Source: CALOAD01 sp942491415 (GTDB lineage Bacteria; Cyanobacteriota; Vampirovibrionia; Gastranaerophilales; CALOAD01). Taken from it: a DNA stretch of 6,649 nucleotides. Within the stretch, counting starts at the first letter, position 1, and each line of letters starts with the position of its first letter. The DNA lies in NCBI GenBank assembly GCA_942491415.1, contig CALOAD010000002.1:1-6649 (forward strand), given 5' to 3'. Below are positions 1-5,523 of the stretch, piece after piece. A program made the translations under genes and the position numbers. The notes beneath the pieces were generated by a model that had not been told where the DNA came from, made no database searches, and saw only the letters and a program-made list of their open reading frames with translations.

Positions 1-2
1 AA

Positions 3-995
3 ATCAATGGCACATCCCTTATAGATTTTGTGATCGCCTTAAACTTGAAAAGACGGCACTTAACGGCAAGCCAAAAAGCAATGTCAGCAGTTGATGCCCT
101 TCCATTTTTTGAAAAGGATGCAAAGAAACGGAAATTATCAAACCTTAAAAAGGGGAAAAAGGTTCCCGATAGGGCATTGATGCCACAACGGGCAAACAGC
201 AATGGCAGATCAAGGGATTTGGTTTCCAAGCTGTTCAATGTCTCTGGACGGTATGTCCAATATGGCAAATCCATTCAAGAAACAATGCCTGATGTTGCGG
301 ATCAAATAAGAAATGGAAACCTGACGATCACACAAGGAAAAATAAAATTAAAGAGGAAAGAAAGGGTAGATGCTCTCAAGAAGGCAGGGAAACAGTTCAA
401 ATCCAACCACCACATAAAGATAGTCCATGCCGATTTCGTCCAATGGTGCAATGAGAACCTTGAGGATAACAGTATTGATTTGATATTGACCGATCCCCCA
501 TACGGTAGAGAGTATTTGGATGCCTATTCCCAATTAGGTGAGGTTGCCAAAAGGGTTCTGAAACCCTCAAAGTGGCTTATTACATATTGCAACACAAAAT
601 TTATTCCAGAGGTTACATCCCGATTATCCCAACACCTTACTTATTGGTGGATGATGTGTATCCATTACAAGGGATCAGTAAGATTAAAATTCAGTACCTT
701 TAGTGCTTATAAACCGATGTTAATTTATCATAAAAATCCACCCATATTGCCAAAGCTGCTATGTGATCATTTTACGAGCAATAGCCGTGAAAAAGACATG
801 CATGATTGGCAACAGTCCGAAGAACCTTTTAAATACGTAATAGAACGGTTTACAAAGGTGGGTGATTTGGTGTTAGACCCAATGGCAGGTGCAGGAACCG
901 TGTTAAAAGTTTCAAAGGATTTAAGAAGGAAATGTATTGCTATTGACCGAAATAAAGAATGTGTGGAAATTATGAGAGGAAGAATGAAGGGTTAA
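3..995 (+). CDS. ParB-domain / beta-class DNA methyltransferase (5' partial)
   Basis: A GTG codon lies at 30, but the frame is open to the window edge and reads INGTSLIDF before it, matching the region after a ParB-like nuclease domain, so the true start is probably outside. Numbering from codon 30: residues 1-20 (RRHLTASQKAMSA) are the typical ParB helix; 61-83 (RSRDLVSKLFNVSGRYVQ) look like a helix-turn-helix; 155-159 is DPPYG (methyltransferase motif IV, N6-adenine type preferred over N4-cytosine); 283-290 is DPMAGAGT (motif I, AdoMet binding), followed by CIAID. Motif IV before motif I is the beta-class order. Known for the family: such fusions are common in phages, plasmids and genomic islands, sometimes as orphan methylases. 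Inference: it methylates adenine in host or element DNA and may protect against the nuclease encoded 93 bp downstream. The frame is intact to a TAA stop. The recognition sequence cannot be read from the protein. Confidence 0.9.
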   Translation: MNGTSLIDFVIALNLKRRHLTASQKAMSAVDALPFFEKDAKKRKLSNLKKGKKVPDRALMPQRANSNGRSRDLVSKLFNVSGRYVQYGKSIQETMPDVADQIRNGNLTITQGKIKLKRKERVDALKKAGKQFKSNHHIKIVHADFVQWCNENLEDNSIDLILTDPPYGREYLDAYSQLGEVAKRVLKPSKWLITYCNTKFIPEVTSRLSQHLTYWWMMCIHYKGSVRLKFSTFSAYKPMLIYHKNPPILPKLLCDHFTSNSREKDMHDWQQSEEPFKYVIERFTKVGDLVLDPMAGAGTVLKVSKDLRRKCIAIDRNKECVEIMRGRMKG

Positions 996-1003
996 TAAAA
1001 TCC

Positions 1004-1033
1004 TTAAAATCTTGGTTTCCAAAACGATTTTAA
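1004..1033 (+). other. Hairpin between methyltransferase and nuclease genes
   Basis: TTAAAATC (1004-1011) pairs with GATTTTAA (1026-1033), and TTGG (1012-1015) pairs with CCAA (1019-1022) around a TTT loop, leaving a 3-nt bulge. The stem is AT-rich and no T-tract follows directly (TTTTTG comes about 11 nt later). It could be a weak terminator, an RNA-processing or stability element, or chance in AT-rich DNA. Its place between the two genes would let it lower nuclease expression relative to the methylase. Confidence 0.35.
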
Positions 1034-1076
1034 TATCAGGAATCTTTTTGTTTTTTGATAATTTCTTGAATTACAG

Positions 1077-1082
1077 AAAGGA
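1077..1082 (+). promoter_or_regulatory. Ribosome binding site of the nuclease gene
   Basis: AAAGGA lies 6 nt before the ATG at 1089. It supports that ATG as the start, and independent translation of the nuclease. Confidence 0.7.
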
Positions 1083-1088
1083 AACAAT

Positions 1089-2195
1089 ATGGAATTGAGA
1101 ATAATACCTGATTCTTTTGATAAATTAGTGGAGGGTTTTGGCAATTTTTCTGTTGAAGAAGATGAAAATAAATTGGAAGAAGCACGTCAAAAATTCGTGC
1201 ACTATTTTGATAAAAACAAGATAGCGACATTAGCAACAGATGAATATTTTCAGGGTAAAGGCAGAAAATCAGGCTGTTTCACCTATGAGTTGGAATGGGC
1301 TACAAGAAAATTAGGCGGTATCGGTGGTGGTTCTGTTTATAAATTTGGATATGAAGCTGATTTTGACGCAATTAAAGCTCTCTTGATTGATCTTTTGTCC
1401 TTTGAGGATAGTATCAATTCATTTTACAAGGAAAATGGTGAATTAGTCGATGGTATCTTAAAAGTTATAGATCAAACAAAAGCAATCAAAGGTCTAAAAT
1501 CAGGAATGAGTTTAACTGGTAAAGTTTTACGAATGTATTATCCATCAGTCTTCATTCAATTTTTCAATAACCAAGAGCATTACCTAAAACAGTTAATAAT
1601 TGATTATTCTCCCCAATACGTTGGACTTGAGTTGTATTTAAGAAATAACTATCTGTTCTTAAAAATAAAAGAAAAATTGTTGGATACTATCCCTGAATCG
1701 AAACAAAGTATTCTGACAAACATTCAATTTACGAAATTAATCTATGAAACTTTTCCTTTAAAACCTTCAGGGGAAACGGTTACTGATGATACAGAAGATG
1801 AGATCATAGAAGCTCTTGAAGTTCAGCATTATCAGTCATTAATTCATAGGAATCGCAAAATTCTGTTCCCTCAATACAAATATTATGATGAAGAATATCA
1901 GAATGATCATGGAGGGCATTTTTTCGCTCAAGAAGCAGGAACTATGGATTTTTTATTTTTGGATGAAAATAACGATTTCATGGTAATAGAACTAAAAAGG
2001 AAATCAACGGATCAGACAGTAGGACAGATACTACGCTACGTAGGATGGGTTCAAGAAAATCTAGTTGAAAATGGTCAAAAGGTATATGGTTCAATATTAG
2101 CAGAAACCAAAGATATACATTTGAATTTCGCTTTAAAACCTGTACATGAGTTCATCACATTCAAGAAAATGAATTTAAGCGTTTCCATTGAATGA
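1089..2195 (+). CDS. Predicted restriction endonuclease: McrB-N-like region fused to NucS/DUF91-like nuclease
   Basis: 368 residues, intact, with a clear ribosome binding site. The C-terminal domain (about 240-360) has the PD-(D/E)XK pattern of NucS/DUF91 nucleases: a Glu-rich helix EIIEALE (238-244), GTMDFLFLD (284-292, with Asp287), ELK (301-303), then QILRYVGWV (313-321). The N-terminal 50-170 (KSGCFTYELEWATRKLGGIGGG, then KSGMSLTGKVLRMYYPSVF) resembles, from memory, the N-terminal region of several McrB-like restriction proteins; I see no Walker motifs, so no GTPase domain is present. Inference: a DNA endonuclease whose N-terminal half senses the substrate and whose C-terminal half cuts. 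It follows a DNA methyltransferase on the same strand, so it may be the restriction partner, or a modification-dependent enzyme. NucS proteins also act in mismatch repair, but those have a different N-terminal domain. Confidence 0.8.
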   Translation: MELRIIPDSFDKLVEGFGNFSVEEDENKLEEARQKFVHYFDKNKIATLATDEYFQGKGRKSGCFTYELEWATRKLGGIGGGSVYKFGYEADFDAIKALLIDLLSFEDSINSFYKENGELVDGILKVIDQTKAIKGLKSGMSLTGKVLRMYYPSVFIQFFNNQEHYLKQLIIDYSPQYVGLELYLRNNYLFLKIKEKLLDTIPESKQSILTNIQFTKLIYETFPLKPSGETVTDDTEDEIIEALEVQHYQSLIHRNRKILFPQYKYYDEEYQNDHGGHFFAQEAGTMDFLFLDENNDFMVIELKRKSTDQTVGQILRYVGWVQENLVENGQKVYGSILAETKDIHLNFALKPVHEFITFKKMNLSVSIE

Positions 2196-2304
2196 TTGAA
2201 TTTAAATAACTAAAAAGCATCCCTTGCAGTCTTGGTGAAGCCCTAAATCGTATATTTAGTACAACAGCAGTCATTCTTAATTGACCAAAAATATCGAAAT
2301 TATT

Positions 2305-2561
2305 CTAATACACAATCAGCTTTTCCAACAATTCATAAATCTCCGATGGCAAAATATGTTGGGGACGATGCTTTAACCTTTGGTTCAACGATTATCTGAT
2401 AGCCCTGAAACATCATCATTTGAGAAAATAAAGCTCTCTGCCCTATAGCCATCCCATGACCAAATCTCATAGCGGACAGGAAATCCACCTACATTGGTTT
2501 CTTTTTGAAAAAGGATTCTTGTATCGGGTTCTATTGGGATGTCTTAAAATTTCAGATTCAT
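2305..2561 (-). pseudogene. Broken small gene of unknown function
   Basis: The 395 bp between the nuclease and pentapeptide genes are not empty. On the minus strand an ATG at 2561 reads MNLKF, then an in-frame TAA (2546-2544), then 52 codons with strongly protein-like composition (including KETNVGGFPVRYEIWSWDG and ESFIFSNDDVSGLSDNR) to a TGA at 2387-2385. Adding one base there restores a frame reading LNQRLKHRPQHILPSEIY and LLEKLIVY to a TAG at 2307-2305. The rebuilt protein would have about 85 residues, soluble and mixed alpha/beta. I do not recognise the family. It lies about 30 nt downstream of the pentapeptide gene on the same strand. No clear ribosome binding site precedes the ATG, so the start is uncertain. 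Confidence 0.5.
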
Positions 2562-2590
2562 TGTATTAAAATAGTTTTTTCAAGTTTTTT

Positions 2591-3499
2591 TTATTTGGTT
2601 TCTTCTTGAGGCTTTTCCAATAGTTGAGGACAGCACTCATTAATTCTCTCTATTAGACTATCATCTAATTTGGCTTTATAAAGAGTTTTTACATTTGATA
2701 TTCTATCAATTACTGGAAATTGTATCCCTGTTAGATTCGCTCCCTCAAGATTGGCATCCTTTAGATTCGCAATCCAGACGTTGGCTTGCTGTAAATTCGC
2801 ATTCGTAAGGTTCGCTCCTTCAAGGTTGGCTATCTCAAGGTTCGCATACGAAAGATTAGCATTTATAAGTAAAGCACTACGTAGGTCAGCTTTAACTAAA
2901 AATGCTTTATACATATTTGCGTTATTGAGATTTATACCCTTTAGATTAGCACCATTTACATATTTAAAAAGATCAACTTCGGGAATTTCCCAATATCTAT
3001 CAGGCTTTTCTGAAACTGCCTTTTCTCTGAAATCTGCAAATACATCATAACCAATCTTTTCAAAAGCCCAAGGAACAAATTCAACGATTTTGAGAAGATT
3101 ACCTTTTTTACCATCGTAATGGCTAACGCCTTCAATCGCACCATATGAGACTATTGAAAATAAAATGCCAACCACAACGACAATCATACCATAATAAGAC
3201 CTACTATCCTTGTAGGCTTTTTTAAATAGGAAATGTTCTTTTACTTTACCTCGTAATGTTAAAGCACACAATCGGTAAAAAATTATTGCAAATTCAACGG
3301 AAACCACAATAAGTCCAATGTGAAAAATAGTACCAACCCAATCATGCCGTGGAATATATCTTAACCAAAATGCAATCATGTAATTGGAACTACCCACCAA
3401 GCAAGAATTATTGTTATCCATTCCTGAACGTGTGCTATAAATGGTCTGCATGTTTTTAAGATTATAAAATGCCTTCTTACAAGTCCATTCAACAGCCAA
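2591..3499 (-). CDS. 3' part of the pentapeptide membrane protein (frame fragment)
   Basis: The open frame runs 302 codons, but only the part after about 3385 is real: the first ~40 residues (MAVEWTCKKAFYNLKN...) are the wrong-frame shadow of the neighbouring fragment. The real part begins MIAFWLRYIPRHDWVGTIFH and holds two further membrane segments (HIGLIVVSVEFAIIFYRLC and YYGMIVVVVGILFSIVSYG). A roughly 60-residue extracytoplasmic or cytoplasmic linker and fifteen unbroken pentapeptides follow, then a charged tail ending in QLLEKPQEETK. The tail stops at TAA without a visible terminator. Confidence 0.75.
   Translation of the reverse strand: MAVEWTCKKAFYNLKNMQTIYSTRSGMDNNNSCLVGSSNYMIAFWLRYIPRHDWVGTIFHIGLIVVSVEFAIIFYRLCALTLRGKVKEHFLFKKAYKDSRSYYGMIVVVVGILFSIVSYGAIEGVSHYDGKKGNLLKIVEFVPWAFEKIGYDVFADFREKAVSEKPDRYWEIPEVDLFKYVNGANLKGINLNNANMYKAFLVKADLRSALLINANLSYANLEIANLEGANLTNANLQQANVWIANLKDANLEGANLTGIQFPVIDRISNVKTLYKAKLDDSLIERINECCPQLLEKPQEETK
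2729..2953 (-). repeat. C-terminal pentapeptide tract, 15 tandem units
   Basis: Fifteen consecutive 15-bp units read as A(N/D)LXX-type pentapeptides with no interruption, from GANLK GINLN NANMY through IANLK DANLE GANLT. The middle position is almost always Leu, Met or Val and the position before it Asn or Asp. This corresponds to nearly four turns of a quadrilateral beta-helix. At DNA level the units are degenerate, so this is an old protein repeat rather than a recent tandem expansion. Confidence 0.9.
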
Positions 3500-3879
3500 G
3501 GATATGCTATTTCATCCAATCGTTTACCATCTGGAAATATAGCAGGAAGCCCTGACAAAGCTTCCCAAAGTTTGATAAGATACAAATGAAAATAGAAATA
3601 TAGACATATCAATACTAAAGGCGCTGCTATATAAAACCATGCAATTGGAATTTCTGTTCCAATGATCGGTAGTGGTGATGAAGCTGTATTGGTTAAAAGT
3701 CTAACATCTGTAGTGGTTGCAATAGTCAGCCATGAATACACGCAACCTAAAAGCATTGCAAAAAAGACCTTTCGGGCATTTTGGGATGTTTCTTTTACAA
3801 TTTCCAATGCTTTGAATTCTTTTATACCATCAGGCAGTTTTGTTCCTGTAACATCGGCTTGAGCAAATTCATTTCCCAA
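3376..3879 (-). CDS. Middle part of the pentapeptide membrane protein (frame fragment)
   Basis: This stretch reads cleanly for 167 codons. The TTG at 3879 is only a convenient start: the frame continues upstream as SEANLQYANFEGATGL, the last repeats of the N-terminal tract, so this is an internal part of the gene ending at 2591. It carries a conserved linker (EFAQADVTGTKLPDGIKEFK), membrane segment 1 (VFFAMLLGCVYSWLTIATTT), segment 2 (IPIAWFYIAAPLVLICLYFYF) and the start of segment 3 (ITIILAWWVVPIT). At 3376-3385 it hits TGA exactly where the next frame continues MIAFWLRYIPRHDW, the natural rest of segment 3, so a single-base indel lies there. Confidence 0.7.
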   Translation of the reverse strand: MGNEFAQADVTGTKLPDGIKEFKALEIVKETSQNARKVFFAMLLGCVYSWLTIATTTDVRLLTNTASSPLPIIGTEIPIAWFYIAAPLVLICLYFYFHLYLIKLWEALSGLPAIFPDGKRLDEIAYPWLLNGLVRRHFIILKTCRPFIAHVQEWITIILAWWVVPIT

Positions 3880-3884
3880 TAGAC

Positions 3885-4250
3885 CTGTTGCACCTTCAAA
3901 GTTTGCATATTGTAAGTTAGCTTCTGATAAGCCTTTAACACTGTTCTAATGTCTTGCATATCTGCTTTATAAAAATTAGCCTTATTCCAGTTGGGCTTGC
4001 TGAAAGTTTTGTTTTTTACAAGTTAGCTTCTCTGAATATTTGCATCTTAGGTTGGCTTTTTGCAGATTTGCTATTTGACCAAGATCAGCTGTCTAAGGTC
4101 AGCTTCTTGTAGATCAGCTTCCTGTAAGTCAGTTTCCCACAAATAGGACTTTTCAAGGTTGACTTGTGCCATATCAGCTTGAGCTTTGTTAACTTTTCAA
4201 AAAATGAAAGCATCCTGAAGGTTCACCCATGTAAGATCAGCCTTTTCCCC
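3885..4250 (-). repeat. N-terminal pentapeptide tract, frame-broken
   Basis: Pieces in all three minus-strand frames carry pentapeptide units: KADLTWVNLQDAF, then AQADMAQVNLEKSYLWETDL, EADLQEADLRQ, ADLGQIANLQKANLR, NKANFYKADMQDIRT and SEANLQYANFEGA. Each piece ends at a point where a one-base change restores the register. Boundaries are approximate because of the breaks. Confidence 0.7.
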
Positions 4251-4420
4251 TTCTTTCCCCATCAGTCTCTAACCATTTCTTATGTTTTTCAAGAATCTTC
4301 TTCAATTCCTCTTTAGATATTACACGAAGTTTCGGTTCACTTTCATCAGAAAGTTTTTGTTCCTCTGTTGGCTGATCTTCTGATAATTATTGTTCTCATC
4401 CATTTATCTATCTCCATCAC

Positions 4421-4467
4421 AAAATAAAAAACCCCACTTCACATGTTCATCTGTAAAGCAGGGTTTT
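4421..4467 (-). terminator. Strong intrinsic terminator in the leader of the pentapeptide gene
   Basis: Read on the minus strand, AAAACCC-TG-CTTTACA pairs with TGTGAAG-TG-GGGTTTT: 16 continuous pairs counting three G-U pairs, with an 8-nt loop, followed by TTATTTT. The G-U pairs become A-C mismatches in a plus-strand RNA, so the structure favours minus-strand transcription. It ends just 6 nt before the GGAG of the pentapeptide gene, so it acts either as an attenuator for that gene or as the end of a small RNA. Confidence 0.75.
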
Positions 4468-4530
4468 ACAATGTAATCATAAGCCCCCCTGTTGGATTCA
4501 AATTTCAGGGTTTTGGCTGATTCAATTAGT
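4421..4530 (-). ncRNA. Candidate leader switch or small RNA
   Basis: A promoter (-10 at 4542-4537) and a strong terminator (4467-4421) bound an RNA of about 110 nt with no convincing coding frame. It has a 5' hairpin: AGCC (4518-4515) and CCCTG (4510-4506) pair with CAGGG (4491-4487) and GGCT (4485-4482). The segment AAAACCCTG occurs twice, once in this hairpin and once as the 5' arm of the terminator. CAGGG can therefore pair with the second CCCTG (4463-4459) instead, which would open the terminator. That is the logic of an attenuator or riboswitch. I recognise no known riboswitch class. It could equally be a free-standing small RNA. The transcription start is inferred. Confidence 0.4.
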
Positions 4531-4536
4531 TTTCTG

Positions 4537-4567
4537 ATTATATGGCATATTTTCCATAGAGTGTCAA
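4537..4567 (-). promoter_or_regulatory. Minus-strand promoter with 19-bp spacer and internal dyad
   Basis: On the minus strand TTGACA (4567-4562) and TATAAT (4542-4537) are both perfect sigma70 hexamers, but the spacer is 19 bp instead of 17. An inverted repeat, TATGG-N8-CCATA (4541-4545 with 4554-4558), fills most of the spacer and touches the -10 box. Known: a 19-20 bp spacer with a dyad between the hexamers is typical of promoters activated by MerR-family regulators, which twist the DNA. No MerR gene is in the window. It would drive the leader and the pentapeptide gene. Confidence 0.55.
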
Positions 4568-4711
4568 ATCAAACCTATAATCACAATCGTTTCATAAAAA
4601 ATCTTTGTACATAAAAATTGCTGTTTATTTTTAAATTTTGTTCTTGATTTTTTCGATAAAATTGATAATTGGAATTCATCATTTTTCTGTTCAATAATAC
4701 AATTCAAATCT

Positions 4712-4718
4712 AAAGGAG
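4712..4718 (+). promoter_or_regulatory. Ribosome binding site of the AbrB-like gene
   Basis: AAAGGAG sits 7 nt before the ATG at 4726 and decides the start of the frame-broken regulator gene. The rest of 4568-4711 has no gene I can support; a TATAAT at 4576-4581 lacks a good -35, so the promoter of this gene is not clear. Confidence 0.75.
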
Positions 4719-4725
4719 ATTCAAA

Positions 4726-5054
4726 ATGCCAAAAAAGAAAGCGATTGATGGTGCAAGTTTGATAAAAATGGTTGAAGACGGTGTTCCAAGACCCGAAATA
4801 ATGAAAAAATTTAAAGCTAAAAACCAGTAGCCAATTGACCATTGCCTACGCAAAGGCACAAATGGAAGCGGGAAAGATACCTGAAATCGTAGGTGGACGT
4901 GGTGGGGCTAAATCGGCACCGACTAATGAGGTAACGGTTGGGAAACGTGGCAGTCTGATTATTTCCAAAGGTGATTGAGAGTCTTGGGCTTGGAATCGGG
5001 GATAAATTTGTGGTTCGTAAGACCAAATCGGGAGTGTCTCTGAAAAAGGTATAA
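4726..5054 (+). pseudogene. AbrB/SpoVT-family DNA-binding protein, two frameshifts
   Basis: The first frame gives 34 residues (MPKKKAIDGASLIKMVEDG..., stop TAG 4828-4830). Removing one A from the A5 run at 4819-4823 continues it as KTSSQLTIAYAKAQMEAGK, GGRGGAK and VTVGKRGSLIISK. A second indel in the AAA at 4967-4969 restores VIESLGLGIGDKFVVRKT and SGVSLKKV to TAA at 5052-5054. The last 45 residues are a recognisable SpoVT/AbrB swapped-hairpin barrel: V-x-V-x-x-R-G, then I-I, L-G-L-x-x-G-D-K-F and a final S-L strand. The N-terminal half looks like a small helical DNA-binding or dimerising segment. The rebuilt length is about 109 residues. Inference: a transcription regulator or antitoxin-like protein; no toxin is recognised beside it. 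Two homopolymer-associated breaks in an otherwise well-preserved gene with a good ribosome binding site and terminator suggest reading errors as much as decay. Confidence 0.75.
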
Positions 5055-5085
5055 AACGGTTATAGATTCTACCTTTTTATAGATC

Positions 5086-5115
5086 AAGCAGGTCTTTTTT
5101 CGACCTGCTTTTTTA
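5086..5115 (+). terminator. Intrinsic terminator of the AbrB-like gene
   Basis: AAGCAGGTC (5086-5094) pairs perfectly with GACCTGCTT (5102-5110) around a 7-nt TTTTTTC loop, followed by TTTTATT. It lies 31 nt after the restored stop codon, confirming that the gene ends at 5054. Confidence 0.9.
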
Positions 5116-5170
5116 TTGTAAAGCTGATCGGGTATTGGTAAAGCAATAATTTCTAAAATTTTTCTAAAGA

Positions 5171-5199
5171 TTGACATTTTTATGTCGATATTACATAAT
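5171..5199 (+). promoter_or_regulatory. Sigma70 promoter of the 54-residue ORF
   Basis: TTGACA (5171-5176), a 17-bp spacer and CATAAT (5194-5199, five of six) make a near-consensus promoter about 40 bp before the ATG at 5240. An 11-bp palindrome, TACATAATGTA (5192-5202), covers the -10 box and could be an operator. Confidence 0.7.
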
Positions 5200-5239
5200 G
5201 TATAAATTTTAGGAACTAAACCAAAAAATAGGAGAAAAA

Positions 5240-5404
5240 ATGAACGTAACTAAGAGAAATGCCAAAATTGTTATAAATTGCCTATATGATCATATTTTAA
5301 ACGAAGCTGCCGATTTTATAAAAGAGTCCGATAAGTACAATAAGCGATCATTTACAAAAATTATTGATTATTATTTAGAACCTGAACCTAAATTTTTTTT
5401 TTAA
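5240..5404 (+). CDS. Small protein of unknown function, 54 residues, possibly truncated by a T-run
   Basis: An ATG with AGGAG (5230-5234) 5 nt upstream and a strong promoter begins MNVTKRNAKIVINCLYDHI and ends ...DYYLEPEPKFFF at a TAA directly after a 10-base T-run (5393-5402). Composition is lysine- and aspartate-rich, probably helical in 15-50, with no signal peptide or membrane segment. I do not recognise it. Because the stop lies just beyond a homopolymer, a one-base length error would change the ending: the next frame continues KITLDNYIKGTYLHF into the long poly-T. The real protein may therefore be longer. The promoter, ribosome binding site and start are better supported than the end. 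Confidence 0.55.
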   Translation: MNVTKRNAKIVINCLYDHILNEAADFIKESDKYNKRSFTKIIDYYLEPEPKFFF

Positions 5405-5445
5405 AATCACTCTCGACAATTATATAAAGGGTACGTATTTACACT

Positions 5446-5516
<71 letters not shown>

Positions 5517-5523
5517 CTCTGCT

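Larger units (their letters stand above)
2591..4403 (-). pseudogene. Membrane pentapeptide-repeat protein, whole gene with frameshifts
   Basis: Joining minus-strand frames gives one protein of about 600 residues: an acidic N-terminus (EEQKLSDESEPKLRVIS), the helix ISKEELKKILEKHKKWLE that often opens this family, an N-terminal pentapeptide tract, about five membrane segments, and a C-terminal pentapeptide tract ending at TAA (2593-2591). The ATG at 4403 has GGAG (4415-4412) 8 nt upstream. Breaks are visible near 4385, 4258 (CCCC run), 4198, 4092, 4045, 4010, 3945 and 3380; in each case the expected sequence resumes in another frame. Known: pentapeptide repeats fold as right-handed quadrilateral beta-helices. 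The membrane-spanning version has no assigned function that I know of. Inference: one ancestral gene, now either decayed or misread. The clustering of breaks in the 5' half is unlike its clean 3' half. Confidence 0.8.

Noticed and set aside
2243..2259. Small hairpin CTAAAT-N5-ATTTAG after the nuclease gene
   Set aside because: Six AT-rich pairs without a T-tract do not make a credible terminator.
2544..2546. In-frame TAA in the small minus-strand gene as evidence of stop-codon recoding
   Set aside because: Other genes here end normally at TAA, TAG and TGA, and indels are widespread, so error or decay explains it better.
2729..2953. Regular 15-bp periodicity resembling a DNA tandem repeat or CRISPR-like array
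   Set aside because: The period is explained by pentapeptide codons; units are degenerate and there are no spacers.
348..3144. Open frames overlapping the methyltransferase, nuclease and pentapeptide genes (for example minus 348-533, minus 1036-1236, plus 2751-3050, minus 2956-3144)
   Set aside because: They lie inside well-supported genes in other frames, have low-complexity or unlikely composition, and no ribosome binding sites.
3662..3862. Plus-strand frame of 66 codons
   Set aside because: Antisense to the conserved membrane part of the pentapeptide protein.
4464..4478. Four-codon leader peptide (ATG ATT ACA TTG TAA, minus strand) before the terminator, which would suggest amino-acid attenuation
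   Set aside because: Too short to act as a control peptide and without a run of repeated codons; chance is more likely.
4482..4518. Possible tRNA T-arm (GGATTCAAAT) near 4494
   Set aside because: No acceptor stem, anticodon arm or matching T-stem could be built; the segment is better explained as the loop of the leader hairpin.
4564..5177. Minus-strand frames opposite the AbrB-like gene and its terminator (4564-4842, 4817-5026, 4959-5177)
   Set aside because: The plus strand carries a recognisable AbrB domain, ribosome binding site and terminator; these are antisense shadows.
5413..5441. Promoter-like TCGACA-N17-TATTTA before the poly-T run
   Set aside because: The -10 matches only four of six positions and the downstream region is the doubtful poly-T; not supportable.
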